A stretch of DNA of 39,220 nt from Acanthaster planci (lineage: Eukaryota > Echinodermata > Asteroidea > Valvatida > Acanthasteridae). Where the stretch lies: NCBI RefSeq assembly GCF_001949145.1, contig NW_019091503.1:450303-489522 (forward strand). Reading direction: 5' to 3'. The stretch's first letter is position 1. Every line of letters begins with the position of its first letter. Shown here piece by piece: positions 9,910 through 30,528 of the stretch. The notes under the pieces were generated by a model that was given only the letters and a program-made list of their open reading frames with translations, did no database searches and was not told where the DNA came from. The translations under genes were made by a program, and so were the position numbers.

Positions 9910-12900
9910 TCATCGGTGTTTGTCATGCATGGACCATCTCACAATCCCACAATGCACCAGTAGAAACATCATCCCTCCGCTCACAATGCAAGTGTTCATT
10001 GTTTGATACAACAGCTTGGGTGAGAAAACGCTCCAAACGAATAGATGATAACGCTGTAAGGTGACTAGGACTGTGTAGATAGCAAGAGGTAGAGCTCGGC
10101 TAATGGCTAGAGTGTAAGAGACCTCTATGGCAGATAGGAAGCTAAAGAAAAGAACAATCATGAAAAGTTAAAACGTTAAACTTGCTGAAATAATGGTTTA
10201 TTCAGTGATTGGTTGCTTCAATGCATTTAAACAAGGTATTGGGAATATGATTTCAAATGCCTGTTACACCTGTGATCAATATCCACTTTGCACCATCTCC
10301 AAAACACTCTGGTTAACCAAAACATTTGTATGGCCCTATATACAAGTCCTTTTAACATTATTTAACTTACCTATTGTGGTGATGTTCAGTTATGTAGATA
10401 AGTAAGCGTACTAACCACAGTATAGGACCAGCGTAGGTCGAGATGGCTGTCAACAGGCCTGCTATAGCGTGTATGTAGGAACTCATACCAATATACCCAG
10501 CAGATATGTCCACGGTGGCTATACTATTGGAATTACCCTGATCAAGAGAAACAGTCACATTAACATGGGATGCTACGCATGGGATGTTGGGCATTACTGA
10601 AGTGAATACGTCACATGCACAATTGTGGGTAAAAGACATTAGCATGAGAACCAGCATGTGAACCAATACATGCATGCAGTCCATTTGTGTGCACCCAACT
10701 TCCAACTCAAACTAACGTTATGCTACTCTACGGTACTCTATGATTGACTATTTCAAACCAGACTGACAGAATATAGTGCAATCTTTTTCATCTTTATGAT
10801 TTGAATACTATAGACAACTTTTGTAAAACGTGGATCAACAAAGTTTTAATCAAAGTGGCTTTATTTAATCTTGCATGAATTTATAAAAGTTTAACTGAAA
10901 TCTGTTTAATTGGTTTGCTTGGTTTTCTATTAAATAGAATGTAACTTTCAAGAAGCACTAGAAATTTAGCAGGTTACCACTGTAACACATACCTGTGCAA
11001 AAAACGCAGCTTGTCCCATCCATATATGCACCAGAGTTACTGCCCACAATCTCATCTGTAACCATGGTAACACCATACCCACAATGCAATGCTGCAGCAG
11101 GACTGACATGGCAATAATGCAGCTGTTGTGAGGCCTTAACAACAATGCCATCAGCATGATGTGAATGTCACAAAGTTCTTCCAAAATGTGACCGAGGGTT
11201 GGTGGCACTTGGTTCTTTGGTTTGGTGGTTAGCAAATCACTTTCAGGTCCATTTATGCATTCTCCTTTCGACATGCTTCGTAGGCTGTACAGACATCTGG
11301 TGTACCTCATGACAAAATGTGTAAGTGAGATGAAAACCAGAGAGTAGACAACCCATGCTTCATGGATTCCTCTGGGAAGAAAATGGACATATGCAGTATT
11401 GTGAAAACAAATAGAACCAGCCAAGCAACTTTTGCATATTTTCTTACAGTAATTAACTTTGTTACTTAAAAATGTCAGCTAGTACAAACAGTTTATTGGT
11501 TTGTTAAATAGCCCATATGATATCACTTTGTTGAGTCACCCCCCCGCCATTCATAAACAATATGGAATTACTGCATGGTCCTTAATTTTACTATTTGAAC
11601 ATTTCTTAGTGCTTGGTTCTCAAATGAAATTTAGCACATTTTCCCTTAACCCTCCCCTAAGAATTAATGCTTACTTTTGTGATGACGGGAAAGGTATAGG
11701 TAAATTAAGAGATCCTGTTGCATAGCGATAGAGATAAGCACCGAACAGTGCAGCTAGTAACTTGTAGTTGGGTCTCATGAAACAGCGAGTGATGTAGATG
11801 ATAACAAACGACAGAGCAGTCACAAAGGATAGGCTGACTTTATTTTCTGGTCTGCAATGATAAAATACAACAGATACAGTTCTGAATTAATTATGTATTT
11901 ATCATGCAACTCTGCCTAATCCTACTTGCAGAATAAACTCATGTAGCCCTAGATGTCTCACTGTTAGGACTGAAACTGTGAATATCATTGCTATGTCCAT
12001 CTGTGATTGAACTCAATTGTTTTCCATCAACTTTGAAGAAAGGGGAACCCTCCCAAAAGTTGTAATGACAGCTGTATGCCTCTGAAGTATTTTACAACAC
12101 AACTTGGAATCTACATCCCACCTGACAAACCAGTCTCCTATATCTGGTTGGTCCGCCCACTTTATTCCTGTCTGATTCCACGCCCTTAGCAACCTACTAA
12201 TGACGAGTGCTGTAGCAGTTGCAATGGCAACCTTAGTGGCCATCTTGTCACTGGAATGACCAATCACAGAAGCTGTTGCATGGATGAAGGTTGCCAGGGT
12301 TACAGTGAGAGTCAGGAAGTACCAGGTTTGGTGTTCCTCCTCCACAAAGCTACTTGAAGCAAGGCTCAGGGTGTGGGATATTGTTCCTACCAGGACAAAT
12401 GTCTCAAACCTAGAAATATGGCTGAACTGGGGGATGAGATGGATACAAGAAAACGAACATCACTTATGACAAATACTAAGAACCAGACAGTGCTGACTAG
12501 GTTTTGAGAAGGAAACTTCACGACCAACTGACCAACCGACGTGGCAGTAAGAGTAACGAATGTCAACTACAATTTGATGCTGTGACAAAGTAACTTACGC
12601 TCAAGAAAAACTGCTGAAGCCTGCCAACTTGTGTCAATGCTGACAGTAAAATAGCTGCTAGGGATCCACTCAAGAGTACCAACATGACTGACCACACCCT
12701 AGCCTCATCCGAAGGTGCACACAGCATCTCACTGGTTGCCCCGCCTGATGCAGTACACAAAGTAACATGGGTAATGCCTGTTGCTAAGCAACAGCCACTC
12801 AAAAGTAGGATTGATAGCTTGAGGTCAGAGGTCACATCAGTAGGGCTAGTGAGCGATGAAATGCCATAGCCAAGTAGGCACAGAACCTATTGAGGGCAAG

Positions 12901-15900
12901 TTACAAAAAATTAAAGTTAATTGACAGTACATGATAGACTTCAGTACCAGCTTGTCAACCCATCAGATCTCTTTAGTTTATCAAGATTGAAAGTTGTCAC
13001 ATAAAACTCATCCAATGGTAGCACTTTAAAATCAGCGATTTCCAGGCTTTGTTGGCTAATGGGTACTAGGTATGAGGTAATTGACTTACCAGCCACATCA
13101 ACACCAATCCAATTCCCATAGCATGGAGATCATATCTAGCCAGTGATGAAGCTACCTTATCTGTCATCAATCTCATTGACTTGATATACTGCATCATAGC
13201 TTTCCTTGATATGACCTGTGAATCGATGCTGGAGCTAGTAGCAGTATGGGACAGCCATGTTGAATGGAAACGCACAGCACGCTGATAGGCCACGTAACCC
13301 TCATCTGATGAGGAAAATACGATACTTGTACAACATCCTTTAACACCCTCCATCAAATATCCATGCTGCAACTCTTGTTACATCTTATTCAACCACCTAT
13401 TGTACGATTCATGGTCGAGACCACTGCATTAATAATCAGGATGTCTTGGGTTCACATCCCACTCCTAACTTGCAAAGTGTTTTCCTTATAATCTTTCTGC
13501 CGTCACTAAGCAATATACAGAGGGTGCAACTTTTATTAGTACAAGTGCAAACTTGTTCATTTGCAAAATTGCTGTCGAGTGTCTTGCTCAAGAACACAGG
13601 CACTGTACAAGCCTAGCGGGGTTTAAAAGGAAATCAGAAAATGTACTTCACCTGTGAGATTCACACTCAAATAATGGCACTAAATAATCTGGAAAAGTTT
13701 CAAACATTTAAATGTCACTTCAAGGACTGACTGGTGTCAAAGAAAGTTACTTCCACCAGACCAAAACAAAGGGAGGTACAATTTCATTTAACCTGTTTCA
13801 AATGAATCCACATTCTGCTTCAACACCTGGCTCAGTTGGTGGCTGTTCAGCTGAAGCGCCCTCAGGTGTTGACGAGCAGAGAGGTTATCTTCAAGCATCA
13901 TAGGGATGGCCACACCCAAGCTATTCTGGGGAACGGGCAATCCCATCAGAAGGGACAGGGTTGGGGCAACATCAATCTGATATACCTCATCTGGATGTGG
14001 TCTAACCGCACCTAGACATAGAAAACGTTATTGGGATGCAATTAATCTTATTAAGATTTCTAACAAATTTATTTAGATTTCTAACAAATTTATTTAGATT
14101 TCTAACAAATTTATTTAGCATCTCAAGCATTGAGTAGCATCCATTGATTTTATAATGATGTCCATCATAACCTGCATTTAATATAGCAGTGTTTATAAGC
14201 GCTTACTTTCCTTGACTGACCTTCGACCTGTTTGAAGGCGGAGCTTATAAACACAATGGGTGTGATGGTTTCGCTGTTGGATGCTCCACCGTGGCTTCCT
14301 GCATCACTCATGCCATGGTCACCGCAAAGCATGATCAGAGTAGGGAGCACCAATGATTTATCCTGGAGAAAACAAAAATATTTCAGCTTGTTAACGTAAC
14401 TTTAAACCATTAGCAACTCAAATACTGAGTACAGAGGCAATACAGACTATGTCTCGCTAGTACTTGGAAAACGTACGTAGTACATATACCGCAGGCTGGT
14501 GCACCTTTCATTGAAGTTTTGGCAAAATGGAAAATAGCTGAATTTCAAACACAACTTCAAGTACACATGTGATTTAGACAATCATAATGAAATCATATGG
14601 AGCAAGGTAAGCACAGAATATCTTTACTATTCTAACAATCTTCATAGCATGAACAATTCAAACTTTGTTGCCTTGCTCTGTTTTCAAACAATACTTCAAT
14701 TATTCTTTGGAGCCTTCTAGGAGAGTTCCTTTATATCCTTATTCAGACATACACGTAGATACCTGCTCAGTGACTGCTTCATGAATGGTCTGAATTATTG
14801 CATCCATTTCTTGAAGTTTTGGGTGGACTAATGGGCTGGTTGGTCCTCCTAGATGCCCAATGTGGTCCAGGCCTAGATAATGTAGGATCAGAGCATCCCA
14901 GTGGGGATTGGACAAGGCTGGTCTGACATGTCTTGTCACATTGTTGTCAACCTATGACATAAAAACAAAGAGAAAATTTGACTATTGTTGGCTGAATTTA
15001 AAGGCTATCCAAAGAATTGGCCAATATCTAGATAACAGCGACTAGATATTGACTCTGAAATGGCTGTGATTTGTGCCGACTAGAGCTCCTCTCACCTCGG
15101 TATAGTCAGTGACAAAGAATGATGTAGTTCCGTCAGCATCAGCAAAATGGCCTGGGAAGAGTTTCATCCAGGTATCATCACCATAGAAGAAGAGCTGTCT
15201 CCCTTGACGATGCATCTGTGAGATGAGATTATCCTCAGCCAAGGCTACCGAGTCAAAGTTTAAGACGATGTCGATGAAACCTGGAATTGTCCCCGATGTC
15301 AGAGCCTACGTGTACCAAAAATAAATCTGGATACTTCAAAAGGCTCTATTTGAGGATTTTCTTACCAGCAACCCAACTGTGATTTCTTCAAACATGCTTT
15401 ACACATGCTTCGAGTACACTTCTCCCTTTCTTTGTATTTTTCTTGGGCAAGGAGACCATCTAAAATTACAATTAAGGGACTGTACTTTCAAATTCTTCCA
15501 CTACGGCCTGGTGGATTTAAAGGATCTGGGAGGATTATGAACAACCAAATTCTTACCAATAACCCTGATGGTTTTGTTAATCAGGAATTAAAAACGACTA
15601 TAGCAAAGGGATGAAATCATAGTTCTGATTTGTTTTATTAAATGACCTTTCACCTTGATTCTAGGCATGGTGACTGTTGGAGGATGTGCTCTAGCTAGGA
15701 AGCTTCTTGTAGCACCTCTACTGAGTAGCGCCCTTGTGTAAGGCATGTGATCATGATTACGCTCTCCGAAGACAAAGTCTGCTCTCAGTGCATCAATCAG
15801 CACAACCACGAGGCGACCAAATACTGGTCTGACAGGTGCAATGCCTGAGTCAAAGATTGAAATTTGAAATGTATCAACTATTCCTGGTAAAAATCTGGTG

Positions 15901-16212
15901 CATTCTTACTTACCATCACAAGTAAATATGAAGTTACATCAAGGTTTCTTTCGTCAATGTAAAGTGTTAAGTTCATTTGTCTTTCAGCAAGCTTTTGTTT
16001 AGGACTGGTACACTACCAATGTCAGGTTCATTGTCACTTGCAAATCCTTCATCAGTTGTTGCACTTCCATAAGGCTCGTTAGGCAAGTAGTGGAATGTTG
16101 CGTAGCCCTCAACTGCCTTCTTTACAGGAAAGAATCCCTTCAGAAAGATGTTAACTCCTAAGAATTCACTAACAACGCAGATCAGCAGGAGATGCAGATT
16201 TGATAAACGCAT
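9910..16212 (-). CDS. PIGG: GPI ethanolamine phosphate transferase 2 (complete)
   Basis: Thirteen exons on the minus strand, in transcript order: 16017-16212, 15654-15844, 15096-15305, 14763-14951, 14221-14362, 13793-14011, 13090-13304, 12599-12886, 12122-12426, 11675-11851, 10993-11371, 10371-10537, 9910-10141. They sum to 2910 nt (969 aa plus TGA), close to human PIGG (983 aa). Known role: adds ethanolamine phosphate to the second mannose of GPI precursors in the ER membrane, with PIGF as partner. The N-terminus has a signal-anchor (about residues 6-27). The lumenal alkaline-phosphatase-like domain shows metal-site motifs VVVLIDALRADF (Asp83), GLDHIGH (Asp228, His232) and CGDHGMSDAGSHGG (Asp277, His278). 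The expected Thr nucleophile is in PPTVTMPR (residues 120-127). The C-terminal half is multi-pass, with family motifs EEEHQTWYF, LLRAWNQTGIKWADQPDIG, IATVDISAGYIGM, STYAGPILW and YHLFVWSVFSPKLLY. All splice sites are GT-AG. For exon 12122-12426 the in-frame acceptor is at 12427-12428; a nearer AG would break frame. The main PIGG intron holds a SINE. Confidence 0.95.
13386..13620 (+). mobile_element. tRNA-derived SINE candidate in PIGG intron
   Basis: The left part carries internal RNA polymerase III promoter-like boxes: box A TGGTCGAGACC near 13412 and box B GGTTCACATCC at 13449-13459, spaced as in tRNA genes. A complete cloverleaf is not obvious, so this is not called as a tRNA gene. Downstream, GTGTCTTGCTCAAGAACAC (about 13579) resembles a motif common in animal SINE bodies. 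It is antisense to PIGG, in the intron between exons 13793-14011 and 13090-13304. Ends are approximate. Confidence 0.55.
14056..14118. repeat. 21-bp tandem repeat, three copies
   Basis: The unit ATTTCTAACAAATTTATTTA plus G repeats three times without change in the PIGG intron between exons 14221-14362 and 13793-14011. Perfect identity suggests a recent expansion. Confidence 0.95.
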
Positions 16213-16855
16213 CGTAACTGGCTGGCTGGGCCTAAGAACTGATACAGAAAAGTGAAATATTGTTCAATCAGTTACATGCCCTGATAAAATGGAAAGTTAT
16301 TTGAACGCATATTCCAATTTATCTTGAAAGAATTCCAGTAAATTAAAGATGGCATTAACTTGAAATGAACGAAAGTTGAAACATTAATCTGAACACCGTG
16401 TTCCTTCCTCCACGCTTGAAATGACAAAATGACTAACGTTATCATCGGTCCGAGCTACCATGGGCATGTACACATGATATACTACATTATAAGCGTAGTC
16501 TTGGAACATGTGAACCATGTCGCCATTTTAGAATTAAGTACACAGAGTACATATGATGTTCTCCATGATGACAGTATGACTTACGAAATGTTTGCCACAC
16601 TACTACACAGTAGGCCTACACTTCTACAGTCGAGTTTTTACAGATGAACTGATGTTTGAAACCAAATCCGTGAAATCAAATTCTCTCCATGGGCGCGGCC
16701 ATCTTTCCTGGTACTCGATCGTTAAATAGAGCAAAATTATATTCTTTCTTGGTTTACCAACGCAATGGAGAATCAGTCGGGTATTTGTCTCTAGCGACAC
16801 ATAGAGCTACATTTCACGTATGTTTTTGTTTTCCAGACTATAATAAAACTCCAGC
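16213..16855. promoter_or_regulatory. Head-to-head (bidirectional) PIGG/KRI1 promoter interval
   Basis: The 643 bp between the two start codons must hold both 5' UTRs and both core promoters, since the genes diverge from here. No TATA box stands out. GCGGCCATCTT at 16695-16705 and CGCCATTTT at 16521-16529 resemble YY1-type elements common in TATA-less housekeeping promoters. TTTTCCAG ending near 16836, shortly before the KRI1 ATG, could be the acceptor of a 5' UTR intron. The boundaries of promoter and UTR are inferred. Confidence 0.6.
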
Positions 16856-27912
<11,057 letters not shown>

Positions 27913-28280
27913 AGCACTTAGCTCATCAATTTAGTTTGCATGGCATGTTAGTTACCAACCATGCTACAGTTAATGGGATTACCAACAGTAGTCTGTTTTT
28001 TGGCAAGAAAATGAATGGGCAATCATCAAAAGTTTAGAAGACATTTAAGAACTTCTTGTTAATTGGTGTTTTAATAGGTATGATTGTTTCATGGGGGGAT
28101 ACGAGTAAGTACAGGTATCATTAGCGTCCATATCCTTAAACGATCACACACATATTGGGTGTATTTGGAATCCTATTCTTATGAGACTCATGAACAGTGT
28201 TCTTGGGTCATTGATTACCAACGCCGAAGTGCAAAAGAAGTGCAGCTGCGATGAAGATGGCAGTCGCCATTTTGACACCA

Positions 28281-28286
28281 AATAAA
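28281..28286 (+). terminator. KRI1 polyadenylation signal
   Basis: A canonical AATAAA lies 369 bp after the KRI1 stop codon and is followed by an A-rich stretch. It is the first such signal seen downstream on this strand. Confidence 0.55.
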
Positions 28287-29227
28287 AAAAATGGCATGAC
28301 ATTTGCCATCTCACATAAACTAAAATCCCTAAATATTCATATTAAATGGTCAGGGTAAATTTGCTCCAATAGCCATGAGTATTTGCCCAGGGTTTTATTT
28401 TCCTTATTGTGAGTGTTTTCTATTTTATGCAACAAAGCCAACATTAGGTTACGGTATGTGCCTATATCCGCCATCTTTGTTCTTGATGTTTTCATCCACT
28501 CCCCACTCTCCGGGGAGTGAGAATCTTGTTTGCGAACAATGTTCGTGTATTGATTCTCCTTGTTCATATCCCCGTTCTCGTATTCATCTAACACAAGAAC
28601 AGGGTTCCAAATACGCTCATTTACTCCCACTCATGAAAACAAATTCAAAAAATATAAATTTCCAATGAATTGTTGAAACAATTTTACTTCATTTTTGAAA
28701 CTCTTTCTAGCCATGCCGTAGTACATGTATGTTCCTCTTACAAGCAATCACATTAAGTCTCTTGGTATAGAGATTGGTGCGCACGTGATGCCTACTGCAT
28801 GAGGTGGTGCATAGCCAATAGGTGCTTTATCATGACCAGCTACATGAAGGGGTCTTGACCAAGAGGAATGGCTAAACTATCTTACGTCTTTATGAATAGG
28901 TTATAATGCTGGAACTAATAATCTTGGAACAAAACCAAATATCTCAGTTTAAACAAGGATCTTGTCAAAAGTGAATTGTAGATTTTTACTTTTGCCAGCA
29001 AATGTTCTTTTGCATGTAAATCTTTTAAACTTGAGTGCTAAATAATGAACTTGACATCTGAAGGTGTTCACAAGATAAACATTGCATAACATTTAGCCTG
29101 TATGAATTGCAGATTCCAATGAAATGCATACTTAATTGAGATTTGCCAGACATCAGCCTGTAAATAGCAGTTTTATGCAAACTTTAGAACGACTGTTGCC
29201 CTGGCCACCATAGGAATAGACATATCG

Positions 29228-29833
29228 CTGTGTGACTAGACACAGGACAATCTCTGTGTGGACCCAAGTAGAAAGACATGCCTATAACAGAAAGGTGTGT
29301 GACTAGATACAGGACCATCACTGTGTGGACCCATGTAGAAAGACACACTATGAGACGAAGAGAACCCCCCCTGCTTTGTGTTGGTCATTGGTCGCAGGAA
29401 TCTGGGGAATTCCTTTCAGACATCTTGGGGGATGTGCTAAGTAACAATAGTCTGGAATGTGTATAGGGATTGGACATGTTGGGGGGGTACCCCTCGGTCT
29501 CATTTCTTGCTGGGTAGGTGTGGACCCATGTAGAATACTAGAAAGACAAGCCAGTAACAGACGGGTGTGTGACTAGATACAGGACCATCACTGTATGGAC
29601 CCATGTAGAAAGACAGGCCAATAACAGACGGGTGTGTGACTAGATACAGGACCATCACTGTATGGACCCATGTAGAAAGACAGGCCAATAACAGACGGGT
29701 GTGTGACTAGATACAGGACCATCACTGTATGGACCCATGTAGAAAGACAGGCCAATAACAGACGGGTGTGTGACTAGATACAGGACCATCACTGTATGGA
29801 CCCATGTAGAAAGACAGGCCAATAACAGACGGG
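29228..29833. repeat. 67-bp minisatellite, interrupted
   Basis: GTGTGTGACTAGATACAGG starts units at 29565, 29632, 29699 and 29766, exactly 67 bp apart and nearly identical (the unit ends with CCAATAACAGACGG). Two older copies begin at 29228 and 29295, also 67 bp apart. A partial unit precedes 29565. Between the old and young blocks lies about 170 bp of unrelated sequence (about 29350-29518). Each unit lacks stop codons in some frames and so yields spurious open frames. The array is about 0.7 kb upstream of the WLS start codon. Confidence 0.95.
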
Positions 29834-30284
29834 ACAAAAGGAAAGCCTGTAACCCCCCCCCCTCCATTAACCACTTCCTTAGTCAAATCTGGATCCCCCC
29901 AAAAAAATTATCTGAAAAACCCTTGTCATTTTTAATCTGTCAGTCGAAGCCATTTTGACAGTATAGCACATGTACCTATTGTTAAACATCCTGTTTGTAC
30001 TTGTTATCAAGTGCTGCATTTCTCATTTCGAGTGCATGTTGCTGGTCCTATCTCGGGACCTTATCTGCTCCTTTGTGTCACTTGTTTACCTTTTGGCATT
30101 ATGGAGGTGCGGAACCTCCATGCCAGCATCGTGCACTACAAACTGCATAAACGTAAAGGTGGTGTTACTGAAAAGTATTCGTCATTGGCAAGAACATGGT
30201 GTCCAATGATTTTGTACGTATTAATCTACAATTTATTACAAAAAATAATCTACAAAACCACAACAAATTATGACAGTTCTCAAC

Positions 30285-30297
30285 AGCAGAGGGCGCA
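30285..30297 (+). promoter_or_regulatory. CTCF-like motif upstream of WLS
   Basis: ACAGCAGAGGGCGC, counted from 30284, matches the vertebrate CTCF core consensus at 13 of 14 positions. It lies about 230 bp before the WLS ATG, in the presumed promoter. That this organism's CTCF binds the same core is an assumption. Confidence 0.35.
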
Positions 30298-30528
30298 ACT
30301 TTCCAGACTTGTTGAAAACTTTGTTACAACTTCCGGTGACCCCCCGCAAAGCTGAAGAAAGAAAAGGACGCAGACGACTCGACTAGAGACACGCTGGAGA
30401 CGTTGACGGGTGAACTTGACGTCTGCAAGAAGTCTGCAGTTTCTGCTTGAAATCCAGAAAATTTTCGGCTTCTGCCGTCATTTCGTGGATCTCTGTTGCA
30501 AGGAGTTGTTGGGGTCTCTCTGAGGACC

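Larger units (their letters stand above)
27913..30528. other. KRI1-WLS intergenic region (KRI1 3' UTR and WLS 5' flank)
   Basis: No coding region is supported in this stretch. It contains the KRI1 3' UTR, a short hairpin CACTCCCC/GGGGAGTG at about 28497-28519, the 67-bp minisatellite at 29228-29833, C- and G-runs near 29366, 29481 and 29853, and the WLS promoter and 5' UTR in its last few hundred bases. Confidence 0.7.

Noticed and set aside
12401-12416. AG acceptor (TTTCTAG on minus) for PIGG exon 9 near 12411
   Set aside because: It leaves the exon out of frame with the preceding exon. The acceptor at 12427-12428 after a CCCCC tract keeps frame and matches the protein.
13412-13460. tRNA gene
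   Set aside because: Only box A and box B resemble a tRNA. No acceptor stem or complete cloverleaf could be folded by eye, so a SINE is likelier.
28497-28519. CACTCCCC/GGGGAGTG stem-loop as a histone-type 3' end
   Set aside because: Stem and loop sequences do not fit the histone consensus and no histone gene is nearby. Probably chance.
29565-29833. Regularly spaced direct repeats that could suggest a CRISPR array
   Set aside because: Repeats are contiguous 67-bp units without unique spacers, in an animal genome. It is a minisatellite.
29500-29958. Open frames encoding a repeated 22-residue unit on both strands
   Set aside because: They come from the 67-bp minisatellite. There is no conserved protein, splice or start context.
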